A DNA stretch of 64,000 nucleotides from Eonycteris spelaea (taxonomy: Eukaryota; Chordata; Mammalia; Chiroptera; Pteropodidae): positions 8,630,501 to 8,694,500 of the forward strand of contig PUFA01000057.1 in the NCBI GenBank assembly GCA_003508835.1, given 5' to 3'. This document shows, one piece after another, positions 36,655-49,385 of this stretch. Both the position numbers and the translations under genes were made by a program. A model generated the notes under the pieces. The model did not search any database. It was not told the origin of the DNA and worked only from the letters and a program-made list of their open reading frames with translations. Every line of letters begins with the position of its first letter. Position 1 is the stretch's first letter.

Positions 36655-39245
36655 TATAGAAATTTATTTTTCAATTATAGTTAACATTAATAGAATATTA
36701 TATTAGTTTCAGATGTACAACGCAGTGATTAAACACTGATACCACTTACAAAGTGATCACCCCCACAAATCCAGTAACCATCTACACCACATACAGTGAT
36801 TACAATATTAATTAATGACTATATTCCTTGGCTGTACTTTACATTCCTATGACTATTTTGTAACTACCAGTTTTTACTTCTTAATCACTTCTCCTTTTTC
36901 TCCATTTCCCCAACCTACTTCCCTTCTGGCATCTATCAAAATGTCCTCTGTATCTATGAGTTTGTTTCTGTTTTGTTCACTTATTTTGTTCTTTAGATTC
37001 CATATAGAAGTGAAGTCATGGGGCACTTGTCTCTGACTTACTTCACTCAGGACAATACCTTCTGGGTCTATCTATGTTGTTGCAGGTGGCAAGATTTCAT
37101 TCTTTTTTATGGCTGAGTAATATTCTTTTTTAGATATGTACTACCTCTTCTTTATCCATTCATCCATCCATTGATGAATAGACACCAAGGTTCCTCCATA
37201 TCTTGGCTGTTGTAAATAATGCTACAATAAATATATGAACTCACATTTCCCTTTGAAGTAGTGCTTTAGGTTTTTTCAGATAAATACTCAGAACTGGGCT
37301 TACTGAGTCCTTCATAGTCTTTTGTTATGGCCTTTGTTTTAAAGTCAATTTTGTCTGGTACAAGTATTGCTACTCCAGCTTTTTTTTTTCTCATTTCCAT
37401 TTTCATGAAATATCTTTTTACATTCCTTTACTTTCGGTCTGTTTGTCTTTTGATCTGAAGTGAGTCTCTTGGAGGCAGCATATGTAAGGGTCTTGTTTTC
37501 TTATCCATTCAGCCACCTTATATCTTTTGATTGGAGCATTTAATCCATTTACATTTAAAGTAATTATTGATAGATATGTAGTTATTGCCATTTTATTATT
37601 CATATTTTTGACCTTCTCTCTTCTTAAAGAAGTCCCTTTATCATTTCTTGTAATACTGGTTTGGTGATGAACTCCTTTAGCTTTTTCTTCTCTGGTAAGC
37701 TCTTTCTCTCTTCTTCAATTTCAAATATAAGTTTGCTGGGTAGAGTACTCTTGGTTTTAGGTCTTTGTTTTTCATCACTTTCAATATCTCATTACAACCC
37801 TTCTGGCCTGCAGAGTTTCTATGGAGAAATCAGCTGATGGTCTTATGGGATCTCCCTTGTGGGTAACTGCTTTTCTCTTGCTATTAAGATTCTCTCTTTC
37901 ACCTTCAGCATTTTAATTATGATGTGTATCAGTGTGGGTTTCTTTGGGTTCCTTTTTATTGGATCTCTCTGCACTTCCTGGGTTTGTATGCCTATTTTCT
38001 TTGTCAGGTTATGGAAGCTTCCCATCACTATGTCTTCAAATAAATAGGTTTCCTATTCCTGGCTCTCTCTCTTCTTCTTCTGATACCCCTATGACATGAA
38101 TGTTGGTACTCTTGTTTTTGTCCCAGAGGCCTCTTAAACTATCCTCATTTTTTTGCATTCTTTTTTCTTTTTGCTGCTCTGCTTGGGTATTTTCTGCTAC
38201 CTTATCTTCCAAATCTTTGATTCAATACTCTGCTTCATCTAAACATCTAATCCCTTTTATGTATTCTTCATTTCAGTTACTATATTCTTCATTTGTGACT
38301 GTTTCTTTGTTGTTTTCTATCTTTATTTTTATGTTCTTATCTCTTTGTTAAAGTTCTCACTGAGATCACTGAGCATCTTTATAACCAATGTTTTGAACTA
38401 TGCATTGGGTAGGTTGCTTGTCTTCATCTTGTTCTTTTCTAGATCTTTGTTCTGTTCTTTCATATAGTACATGTTTATCTCCTGTACCATATCTTTTGTT
38501 ATTGCTTCTATATATTAGATAGAGCTGGTATGTCTCCCAGTCTTGTGTATGGAAAAGCCACTGGAGGTCGCTTTGGTGAGCCTGCAAGTTAGGTGCAGTG
38601 GGTCTCAGAGAATCACCAGGGTGGGGCAAATGGAGTTAGCCAAGTTGATGGAGACTCAGATATGGTGCCCCCTTGAATCTGCACTTCTGTCTGAGAGAAG
38701 GTTGCCCCTCTAGCCCTTGCCCGAAGTCGGATTGTTCAGTTCTTCCCTGAATGTTTGTAGCACTTTTCAAACTGCTGTCCCATCACTGGAACTCAGAGTG
38801 AGTGAGTCCATCAGTAAACCTGTGTGCAGGTCCTTTAAAAGGAACATCTAGGATTCCAGCAGTGCTCTCTCTCACTCAGCTACATTCTCTACTGGTTTTT
38901 AAAGTCAGAGGAATGGGGACTTGTCTTTCTGGAACTGGAACTCTGGCTAGGGAACCTGGTGTGGGGCTGGGAGCTCTCACTCCTCAGGATGGACCTCCAT
39001 AGTCAAGTCGTCACCCTGATTTTTAACCATTACACATGGTGTGGGACCAGCCCATTCTGCATCTCCACCCCTTCTACCAGTCTTGAGTTGGCTTCTTCTG
39101 TATATCTTTCATTACAGGACTTCTGTTTAGCTAGACTTTAGGTGGTTCTCAATGAGACTTGCTCTGTAGTTTAGTTGTAATTCTGATGTGGTCATGAGAG
39201 GAGGCAAGCACAGCATTTACCTACCTCACTATCTTGACTGGAAGT
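36655..39245 (-). mobile_element. Minus-strand L1 with ORF2 interior missing
   Basis: Read on the minus strand from 39245 down: a 5' UTR-like region (39245 to about 38640), an ORF1 region (about 38600-37620, decayed), the start of ORF2 with the endonuclease N-terminus (37603 down, MNNKMAITTYLSIITLNVNG), then at about 37305 a jump to the ORF2 C-terminus and 3' UTR (to 36655). The reverse transcriptase is absent. It has the same orientation as RALGAPA2. Confidence 0.8.
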
Positions 39246-39559
39246 CTGAATCCAGAGCTTGCTCTCAAGTTTCAAAGATTTGTTTTAATACCGTCCTAAA
39301 GTTAGTGGCAGATTTCAGTTTAACAAGGTTTCATGCAAAATATAAATCTCCATAGATAGAAGTCACATTCCATCAGATTCCAGAATAGAGGAATTTGTGT
39401 TAAGACAAGATTGTAACATACCAGTGTATCGAATATTCTGATATATTTTGCAAGAAAAATCAACAAAGGCAAAGAACGGTATAACAAAGTACACTGATGT
39501 CCCGTTCTAATTTTGCTCCAAAATTTTATTACAAATATTTTCACTCATACAAAAAAAGT

Positions 39560-39905
39560 TGAAAGACTTTTTATGGTGAATATCCATATACCATTAGCAT
39601 TTGCTCTATTTGCATTATCACATATATGTCAATCCACCCCTCTATCTATCCTTCTTACAATTCATTTTATTTTTGATACATTTCAAAGAAAGCTGCAGAC
39701 ATCAATACATTTCACCCCCAAATGTTTCAGCATGTAATTGCTGAGTTAAAAATTGTTTATCATATTTAAGGTAAAATGTATAAACAATGAAATGCGCAAA
39801 TGTTAAATGAGCCGTTTGATGATTTTTGACAAATGTAGACAATTACATAACCCAAACCTAATGTCAAGGTATATCATGTTATCTGCCTCCTAGAAAGCAA
39901 ATATA
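39560..39905. mobile_element. Old dispersed repeat, family uncertain
   Basis: The words 'catttcaaagaaagctgcag', 'acatcaatacatttcacccc' and 'ataaacaatgaaatgcgcaa' belong to a mammal-wide repeat that I recognise but cannot name with confidence. Confidence 0.4.
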
Positions 39906-40139
39906 AATCCTCCCTGGAAGAAAATAAAATCATAATAAAACCAAAATTATTTGCATGTATAATCTGGTTAATATTATAGCAGTACATTAATAAAAAATCA
40001 GAAATATGAGGAAAGATGTCAATAACCATTAAAATATTACAAATGAGTGTAAAAATACTAATCTGAAGGAGAAAAATGGAATGCCAAAAACAACCTGTCT
40101 GAAAGAATTCAAGACAACTTGAAAGTAAAAAGTAAGGTA

Positions 40140-40640
40140 GTAAACTTAAACACAGTTATAGCTGTTGTTATGTTAACTATAAATGGAATAATGCTCCAAT
40201 GAAAAGACAGAAATTATAAGGTTGGATTTTAAAAAACTATTAAAAAGACAATATGCCATTTTTAAAAGGATACCAAAACATATAGATATAAGGAAGCTGA
40301 AAGTAAAAAGTTAGAAAAAGACATGTCATGCAAAAACTACCCAAAAGAAATCTAGCAGAGATAAATTAATAGGCAAGATCAATTGTGGGGGAAAAAGAAA
40401 TTACTAAAGGTAAACAGAAAATTCTTAACGATAAAAGATTCAGTTCAAAGGAACATATAATATTTCTAAATCTGTACTGCAACTAATAATTATGTCTCAA
40501 ACATATATATAACAAATACAATAGACTGATGAAAAAAATAGACAAATCCACAGTCACAGTAGGATATTCTCAGCAACTGACAGAATAGACAAAAAATAAT
40601 AAGAGAAGAGTTGAACACATAATTCATACCTTCTCACTAT
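40140..40640 (+). mobile_element. L1M ORF2 endonuclease-region fragment
   Basis: Decayed plus-strand sequence in L1 ORF2 N-terminal order: 'ctataaatggaataatgctc', 'catgtcatgcaaaaactacc', 'caaagg'-type blocks and 'aaatctagcagagataaatt'. It has many indels. Confidence 0.6.
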
Positions 40641-40711
40641 ATCTTCCATTTCTTGACCTTTCATATTTTTCATCTCTGTCTCTCTGAGGTGTATTCAGAA
40701 TAATTACTTTT

Positions 40712-42870
40712 TAAAAAAATTTATTTTAATTAGTTTCAAGTATACAGTACATTGGTTAGACATCTACATAGTTTGTAAAATGATCCCCCCATATGCTCCC
40801 TCCCTCCCCCGACCTAGCCAACATATTAATGCTAACTGCATTCCCTATGCTATGCTCCCCATCCCATGACCATCCATCCATCAGCTACTAATTTGTACTT
40901 CTTTAACCCTTTATCCCATTCTCCTATCTCCTCAAAATCCCTCTCCCTCTGTCCGTCACCAAATTGTTCACTATATTTGTGAGTCTGTTTTTGATTAGTT
41001 TGTTCTTTTTAGTCCTTAGATGCTGCATATAACTGAAATCATATAATGTTTATCTTTCTCTGTCTGACTTAAATACCTTCTAGGTCCATCAAAGCAATAT
41101 CTTTTTCCATCTCCTTCCTTTTAGTCTGTGTGTGTCTTTTAATCTGAAGTGAGTCTTTGCATTTTTTTTCTTCTTAAAGAAGTCCCTCCAACATTTCCTG
41201 TAATATGGCTTGGTGGTGACAAATTCCTTTAGCTTATTTTTGTCTGGGAAGCTCTTTATCTGTCCTTCAATCTAAATGATAGCTTTGCTGGATAAGTATT
41301 TCTTGTAGATCCTGGGTCTTCATCCTGTTGAATATTTTTTGCCAAGCCCTTCTGTCCTATAGTTTCTTTTGAGAAATCAGCTGCCAGTCTTATGGGTTTC
41401 CCTTGTAAATAATTATCTTTTTTCTCTTGCTGCTTTTAATATTCTTTCTTTGATTTAACCTTTGGCATTTTAATTATGATGTGTCTTGGTGTGGGCCTCT
41501 TTGGATCCTGATTTTTGGAATTCTCTGAGCTTCCTGGGGTTTATGTCCATTTCCTTCACCAGGTTAGGGAAGTTTTCCATCATTATTTCTTCAAACAGCT
41601 GTTCAACATCTTGATTTTCTTCAGTTACACTGATCAGACAGATATTTGGACCCTTAATAGTGTCCCATATGCTCCTTAAATTATTTTTATAGTCTTGGCA
41701 TCTTATCTCTTGCCATTCTGATTGTGTGTCCTTGGCTTTCCTGTCTCTAGATAGGGCATTTGATCTTTTCTTTATTCACTTGTTTATTCCATTTAATATA
41801 CTTCTCATCTCAGATAATGTGTTCTTCATTTCAGACTGGTTCCCTTTTATAATTTCCATTTCCATTTTTGTTTATCTCTTTGCTGAATTTATCTACACTT
41901 CCCAAAAGTTCATTGAGCATCTTTATAACTAGTGTTTTGAACTCTGCATCTGTTAAACATTATATCTGGATCTCTGTTCTATTCTCTCATATAGTTTCTG
42001 CTTCTTTGTCTTCCAATTTTGTCTGCCTTTCCATGTCTGTTTCTATGTACTAATAAGGAAAGCTCCAAAATCTGCTGATCATATTAATGTGGATTTATGA
42101 AGTAGGTGTTGAGTGGCACAGTCCCGAGAAGGGTTCAGCTGTAAGCCAAACTTAGCCTAAACCTCTATCCCTCTGGGACTACCTGTTAAGATTCAGCAAG
42201 CAATCCACAGATGCTGTGCTTATAGTTGCTTCCAAAGGCCACACCAGAAACTGAGGCCAGTTGCCTCCAGTGTAAGTCTAGGCACTGCTCAGCAAGGAGC
42301 ACCAGACTCGCTGAGGATATACCTGGATATGGCTTGGGTGGGGCTATGAGTTTGGGGAGGTAGGGTTTCAAGGAATCCTCTGGGCTGAGCGACCTCTGTT
42401 ATCCAGTTTGATGACATCATGGCTATGGCAGCGTTGTGTCCTGCACACTGGTATGGGGGAGGGCTCAAATAGGGAACAATGGATTCCACAGGCACTTCTG
42501 TACAGAGGAAGTCTCACCTCGGCTCTCACTCCAGCAATGTCTCCCTAGAAGTCCCTGGTGCCTCCTCCACACAGCCAAATTGGCACTGGTGCTCAGGGCG
42601 AGCAGGTCCATCACCAGGAAAATCTACTTGCAGATGTGGCCCCTTTAAGAGCCTTCTGCTGCTGCCACTGCTGCAGCCTCTGTCTCACTCAGCTGCTCAA
42701 GACTGGGCAGCCCCAGGTCCTCTCCCCGTCCTACCCTCCGCCATTACAGGGTGATTTCTTGGATTTCTCCCTAGTTGTATGGCTTGTTCATCTGGATTCC
42801 AGGTGATTTTTCCGTGCTGCTGCTCCTTTCTGCCATCATATTTTTGATTTGGTCACCAGAGGGTTGAACA
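40712..42870 (-). mobile_element. Second minus-strand L1 with ORF2 missing
   Basis: Read on the minus strand: a G/C-richer 5' UTR (42870 to about 42080), an ORF1 region (about 42080-41160), a very short ORF2 start (about 41160-41105), then directly the 3' UTR (41100-40712, 'ttagtttcaagtatacagta' on the plus strand). It has the same architecture as the element at 36655-39245, with a different deletion point. Confidence 0.78.
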
Positions 42871-42894
42871 GAGCCTCTATCATCTATGCCATTT

Positions 42895-43440
42895 ATTTTT
42901 TTCTCCCCCAGAATAACTTCTTGAGCTATGTCATCCAGTTCATTCTCTTCAGCTGTGTCTAATTTGCTAGTACATTTATTGAGGTTTTCCTCTAATATTT
43001 CAATTGTTATTTTTTATAGAACTTCTGTTTTCTTACTATTCAAATCTATTTAGTCATTTGATAAAGTTTCTTGTTTTTTGCAAACATTTTCAAGCTTGTC
43101 TTTTATTTCTTTAAACATGTTTAAAGGTATTCATACTAAAGTCTCAACTGTATAACTAAAGTCCTTGTGAGGTTTTCTTGCTTCTTCTGATTTGTATGTC
43201 CAGAAAAGTTTTCAGTTACAAATTCCTAAGTGGAAGAGAGAGTGACCCCAAATTACTATACCCAGCTAAACTGCTGTTCACATGTAAAGGCAAAAGGAAA
43301 ACATTCCCCTTCATAAAAGGACTAAGGGAATAAAGCTTCTGAGACACCTTTTTGTAAATACCTATGCAATGACAAAACAAGGCTAACCAAGAAGTCAATC
43401 AAAAAATATACATATTTTAGGAATGTGGACACCAGGAATA
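42895..43440. mobile_element. HAL1-like remnants
   Basis: The 42900-43190 stretch reads as antisense HAL1/L1M ORF1 ('atgtcatccagttcattctc'). The 43200-43440 stretch reads as sense ('ttactatacccagctaaact'). The two halves may be one rearranged element. This is tentative. Confidence 0.45.
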
Positions 43441-43859
43441 ATGAATCTATCTAAATACCAAGAACCAAGACTAAACAACTGCACAGTAGGGTTCCAAAAC
43501 AGACTGCAAATAATGATTAATTGGCAATATAAATTTACAATATAATGAAATTAGCACATGAGTGAAGAGGCTAAAGAAAGTATAAGGCTGCTAATTTCTT
43601 GTATTTCATTACAAGAAATAAACAAGTGCTACCTAAAATAACAACATGTAGCTTAAAGGTAACTCCAACACCTCAATGTTATCATAATAGTTTTATTATA
43701 GACAAATCTTTTAGAATATTTCTTATGTAAAAGTGTTTATTTGAATTTCAACAATTCCTTCAAATTTGTTTTCTTCTGTTAAATTCAATAAAATTCAGAA
43801 TTCTTCATTAAAATATATTAAAGATCGACTAAGAATTAAAGATTACATTGTCATAAAGT

Positions 43860-44130
43860 TATTCTGTCAGTCCCCTACCCTTACCCCTGGTACTTCTATA
43901 TACCTACCTTTGCCCCTACCTTGACCTCAGTCAACTCTGTCTGGTTTCACCTTTTTCTGCCTTTGTCTGCCTGCCTGTCCATCTATACTTGCCTGGCAAA
44001 TTCTATATCTGCCTGTCTGTCTGCAACTACCCACCTATCCATCTACAACTTATTTCAATCTCTGCCAGCTGGCCTTTCTGCACCATTTCCTCTCTGCCAA
44101 TATCTTATCTGCCTATCTAGTTAGCCAGGC
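43860..44130. repeat. Degenerate CTGCCTGT/CTAC pyrimidine-rich repeat
   Basis: An imperfect tetranucleotide pattern of TCTG, CCTG and CTAC units interrupted by other sequence. The small ORF over it (67 codons) is a composition effect. Confidence 0.6.
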
Positions 44131-45660
44131 CTGCAGCCATGTATACACACATAGAAATACCTAAAGTGATGCTCTTCCAGCATTAATAGTGGTTATTTAG
44201 ATGGTAGTGATTTGAGTGATTATCTTTTGCTTTCTCCTTTATACATATGTGTGTGTGTATAGATCGTGTTTATCTGATGAACATTTGTTTTAATAAAAAT
44301 AAAGCTGCTCTTCAAAACAAAATCAACCACAAATAAAACCTAATGAACAAACACCCTTTATAGCAGTGCTCTGAACTTTTCAGATCATAACCTAGGTAAG
44401 ACCTTTTATAGAAGGATATATGTACAGTATATACATAAATAAATCAAAAGTTTCATAAAGAAATATTAATCCTTACAAAATACACTGAAATATTTTGGTC
44501 TGTTCTATTTTACTACATTCCATCATTTAAAAAGATACTGGTTTTGACTCAATTTGATTTCAACAAATGGTTACAACAGGTAGTCTGAAAAACACCAGTA
44601 GAAGACAAGTTTCCAGTAGAACTACCCAAGACCAGAATTGCCCTATCTGAAGCATTTACCAGTGCTAGCCTGCCTGCTGAGCACAATGGAAAATTGAGGG
44701 TGCCCTGAACCTTGCGTCAAACCTCATCTTCCTTCAATTACTATTTATTTCCATTACCTTGAACTAATTGGACCATCTAGTCCAAGGTGGCTTGCACTGC
44801 TAGCCGCTGCTATGAGCCTTCCTGCCTCAAGTGGCACCTCATCAGTATTTATTGCCACATCACACACGTGGACATCTGATCTGCTGCTGTATCACACTGT
44901 TCTCTTGTACATACACACATCACCTATTGACAATGTGCACTTCCTGAATGTACATTTTATATTTTAATAGTCTTTAGGCTTAAACAGTCTTTAAACATTT
45001 TAATTTAAAATTGAAAAATAAATTATTATGAAGAGTCTGTCTTTCATAAAAGAAAAATCATCATTGACCAAGAGAGGGCAATAGAACACAGTGTTAAAAA
45101 CAATGCCTTTTTCCAAATGTTTCTATTTCAGTATTTTAACAATGCATAATACTCATATTTTAAATTATATATATATATTTTTTTAATAAGATTTGATTAA
45201 AACTAATTATAAAATGTAAATAAAATGTTTTTGAGCTTCAGGGCACAAAGATGTCTTATAACTTTAGTCATAAATAGTCTGCAGTTACTCTGATGACTCA
45301 AGCTACTTCAAATCTGAATTTAGCTTGGATTTAGAATGTAGATTGAATTTAGAATTCACAGCACACTATTGCCAATGGTGGAATGCCAATAATGGGTAAA
45401 ATTATGTGTATGATAAATGAATAATTACAAAATAAAGGTAAAACACATCAACTTAGTGAGTATCACTTGCACAAAAGCTTTGTCAATGCTATCTAGTCTC
45501 ATTTAGGAATTTGCATCCAACAGTTTAAAACATAGATTTTAAATCAAACTTTGACCTACAATCCAAATCCAACCTGCCGCTTGATTTTTGTAAATAAAGT
45601 TTTATGAGAACACAGTCATATTTATTACATACTATCTATGCTACTACCAGTTAAATTAAA

Positions 45661-45740
45661 ATGAACGAACGAATGAATGAATAAAATAAATAAATAAATA
45701 GATAAATAAATAAATGGGCAAGCGAGCAAACAAACAAGCA
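45661..45740. repeat. (AATA/AATG/AACA)n tetranucleotide repeat
   Basis: A run of GAAC, GAAT, AAAT and AAAC units. The sequence just upstream (45540-45660) contains 'tgtaaataaagttttatgag' from a common mammal-wide repeat that I cannot name, so the tract may be its tail. Confidence 0.85.
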
Positions 45741-46606
45741 AGAGTCACGTCAGAAAGAGAAGCTGATGCTAGGGAAGAAAATAACCAATGCTTTGGCCTT
45801 GTGATCATAAAGATAATATAGGAAAGTCAGATGAGATCACAAGTGGGCATTTCAATAAGCAAGTATGGAATTAAAAAGCAAGGTCTGGACAAAAGGCTTG
45901 ACCGGAAGTCAAATGCCACGGTGGTTGCTGGCACACTGGAAAAGCAGTTTAAGGCTTCAAGGAGGAGAGTGTGGAGTAACAGAAGAAAATGCTCAAGTCG
46001 AGAATCTTGGTCACCTCTTGCAATTTGGGGTAAAACAAAGACTGGGGACAAGAAATGAGACAGAGAAGACATAGTCAAGGAGCCAGGAGAATCAAGGCAG
46101 TGCTGGGCCACAGAATCAGAAAAAAATATTTTATAACAGAAATTTTAATTATAGATTAAACAAAATTTTACGTAAACATTTTTTAGCCATTAAAATACAA
46201 AAATAGTAAAACCTCTAGATTGTTATGAATTATGCTGGGACTTTGATTCTTGCTTGATTTTCCTTTAATGAAAGTCTCCAGAGTGAATGGGTTGATCATC
46301 CACTATCTGGAAATCCTGCCTCTCCATAAAAAACTCTTCATGGTGCACATGCATTGCTCAGGATGCATATAGAATCTGCCTCTTCTCCTCACCAATAATT
46401 GGCCTCAGCCCTATCCTGGCGCACGGACTAAAACCTATTTCCCAATCATAAACACATGCCCACAAAAGAACCATAATCTCTGTCTTCTAGGGTACCAGTA
46501 CCAAGACATAGGTAGCCAATGGCTCCAACACTATAAAGCTGATGCCATCTCAACTACTTTGAGGGTTCTGCTTCCTCTGTCAGATGGCTATAGCTCAGAG
46601 CTTCTC

Positions 46607-46790
46607 CACAGCAGCACTAGTGACATTTTGGGCAGGACTGTTCTTTGTAGGGTGGGAGTGCTTATAAGATATTTAACAACATGCCTGGCTGCAACCCACT
46701 AGACGCTAGTTGCATTGTCCCCCACCCAAGTTGTGAGAACCAAAAAATGTCTGCAGACATGGTCAAATGTCCTCTGGCAAGCAGAATCAT
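46607..46790 (-). mobile_element. MER5A, diverged copy
   Basis: The same word order as the 12.4 kb copy ('agtgacattttgggcaggac', 'ttgtgagaaccaaaaaatgt', 'gacatggtcaaatgtcctct'), with more changes and no clear ends. Confidence 0.7.
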
Positions 46791-47463
46791 ACCTGACTAT
46801 CGCTCATGGCTGCTAATTGTTACCCCAGCCTCTGACCTCTTCTGTCTTCTTCCTTGCTTGTACCCTGTTTTCTTTTTGCACTTCTGCTCTTCTCAATGCT
46901 TTTTCACCCACCACAGGTTCCACCATAGGTCTGTTATTTCAATGTCTTAGCCTCGGCTCCTTTCTTTCTTTTCATTCACCCACCTTTTTTTTCTCATGCC
47001 ATAAGTACTTCTACCATATGTGCATGCTATAGGTCTTCGTAGGGCAAGTACAGTTTGCAGAGAGCTCCAGCTCATTAGACAGCTCCCTAAGGCCCTGGGA
47101 ATGATACTAGCCTTGGGCTCTACTTTGCTATGTGTATCTGTTGATGAATATGCAGGAATAGCTTTCATCCTAACTACCTCTAGATTTAAAATTTGTTATG
47201 GAACTGAGGTATTTTGGGATGATTTTGCTCAAACATAAAATTTTCTCTCCAATGGGAATTTTACAAAAACACAGTTTAAAAATTCACAAAAAAACAAATC
47301 AAAAACACCCACATGACAAATTAGAAGCAGGATTACAGAGGTCATTATTCAGTCCTATTAATTCAGCCCAACTCATCAACAGTATTACTTGGAGTAGCAT
47401 GAGCAAAAGAACAAGAACAAAAATCTTCAATTTCATGAACTTATAAAACACACACACACTAAC

Positions 47464-47692
47464 CTGACGAAATACTTCATTCACAAAATTGACATAACCG
47501 CGCGTCGACAGAGAGGATCCGCTGCACCATTTCATACACAGTTCTGTGCTCTTCTTCAATGCTACAAAGGCTAGAGCTGCTGAGTCTCCGGTCGGACAAG
47601 GTGCTGCTGTTAGAATGGTTTTTATCTGCCTCTACAGGCCCGCCACCCTCCAGCTCCGGCACTCTCTCTTGCGATGTACCACCGCCAACAGT
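47464..47692 (-). CDS. RALGAPA2: RALGAPA2 exon 6 of window with a +1 frameshift (about residues 336-411)
   Basis: The exon is 229 bases long. Both neighbours require phase 0, so 228 (76 codons) is expected. It runs [18 protein letters not shown], then a Ser-rich stretch ([18 protein letters not shown]), then [16 protein letters not shown]. After Leu395 an extra base (within plus strand 47511-47516, GAGAGG) shifts the frame. [15 protein letters not shown] continues in the next frame. Read as given, a TGA comes about 12 codons later. The acceptor is CTTCCAG and the donor is CAG|GTTAGT. The Ser-rich part is probably a flexible regulatory linker, which is an inference. Confidence 0.93.
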
Positions 47693-48889
47693 CTGGAAGA
47701 AAGTCATTGCCATTCTGAGTGATCCTTTTTGACACTTGAAAATACCTAGCAAGAGGCTTGTTTTAAAGAACTCTGGTTCCCATTAACTAACTTGACAGCA
47801 AGCTGGAACCCAGTGCTGCTTGAAGCACATGGGGCTCCAGGACCTGAACTTACCAACTTTCCAATTCACCAACTAACCCCTCCCTGACTCAGTTACTTTA
47901 ACAGGAAAACTATTAAATTATTACAAAGAGGGAGACTGAAATTTTATCAACCTAAAAAATTTGTATTTGTAAAATCACAGAATAATTAGTGTGTGAATGA
48001 ATTTATATTATCATCACCTTTGGTCTCCACGCTTCAGTTCTTACTCCATAGTTGCAGAGATTTGAAATTAAGTGGAAATTTTTAAGCCACAACGTTGCGA
48101 AGCATCATTTGATTTACAAGACTGACGCCTATTGGAGGAGTGTCAAGATCTTCAAAGGGTATAAGAATCTTGATCTGAGTTTTATATTCAGAATCTCAGA
48201 TCAAGCTTAACTAAAATATTTATAAAACTTTAAATATTTAGAAGACTTTAGGAGCACAAAGATATAAAATAATCCACACAATGAGTCACAGTTTAACACT
48301 GGTTTCTGCTTTCCTTTCCCCGAAGAATTAAATGTTTCCTCCAAACATGTATATTGTCCCTTCATCTTTGTAAATTCCACTATATATTCTTTTAAGTGCC
48401 AAAATATATAACCTAAATACCACTAAAATTCTACCCACTGTGAATATTTTTTTACAGGAGTGATAAGATATGAGTAGTACAAAATAGTAATTTCTGTAAC
48501 TACCAAGGGCAGGTTGAAGGCAAAACTGATATCAAAATAGTAATGTCTAGGGAAATTAATGGAAAATTATATTTATAATTATTTTCCTCTTCATGCCTTA
48601 GCTATTAAGCTTATGTGGCTTATCAAAGGCACTGTCACACTGTGAGATGAGCTACCCTATAGAAATTATATCGCCTTTTGATGAATCAACTATCTTCCAT
48701 AGAAAGAATAAATTTCACTCATTGTTAAAAATATATTTTATTTTAATCTGTAAAGCATGGAGGTTGGCGTAAGGCTAATTCTTTTGCAGCTCAATGACCC
48801 GTGATTTTTTATCAATAACTTCCATTTTCCCGACAGGCCTAAAATGGAAAGAAAAAACATATACATACATATATATACAGCAAATTAAA

Positions 48890-49385
48890 AAGGCCACAAA
48901 TTCTTTGACACTCCTCTGTTGAAAGGCGAAGTTATGTCCCCTCCCTTTGATCCACATGGACTCTGTGACTTACATTAACCAGCAGAATAGAGTGGAAAGC
49001 TGGGGTAGTTTTAGGTCTGGGCCCAAGAGGTTGACAAGTCATCACTTCTTGGAGCCCTGAGCAGACAGGAAAGAAGTCCAACTACCCAGTTAGACACTAC
49101 ATGGAAGGAGAGGCCCAGCTGAGCCTAGCCTTCCAACTGCACCCACCGAAGTAACAGGAATATGTACCAAGTTACCTTGGACCTTCCAGACCAACCAGCT
49201 GCCAGCTAAAGATCTCAGTGAATGCCAGATGAAGCATAAGAATTGTCCCCAAATCCTGCCCAAATTCCTGATTCAAAAAATGAAATATTTAGTATGATAA
49301 AAGGGGTTTTGCTTTAAGCCACTAAGTTTTGACATCATTAGATAACTAATTAGGTAACACAGCAACTGGATAACTAAAATAATGT
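48890..49385 (+). mobile_element. MLT1-type (MaLR) LTR
   Basis: The 5' part is 'aagttatgtcccctcccttt' followed by 'ggactctgtgacttacatta' and the 3' signature is 'gctttaagccactaagtttt', ending 'caactggataactaaa'. The length fits a near-complete LTR. Confidence 0.82.

Larger units (their letters stand above)
34594..47463 (-). other. RALGAPA2 intron between exons 6 and 7, L1-rich
   Basis: The largest intron here, at 12.9 kb and phase 0. It contains a pyrimidine tract, a twin-primed L1, two internally deleted minus-strand L1s, L1M and HAL1-like remnants, tetranucleotide repeats and a MER5A. About half of it is recognisable LINE sequence. Unassigned parts are 39250-39560, 44150-45480 and 45740-46600. 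Confidence 0.8.
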
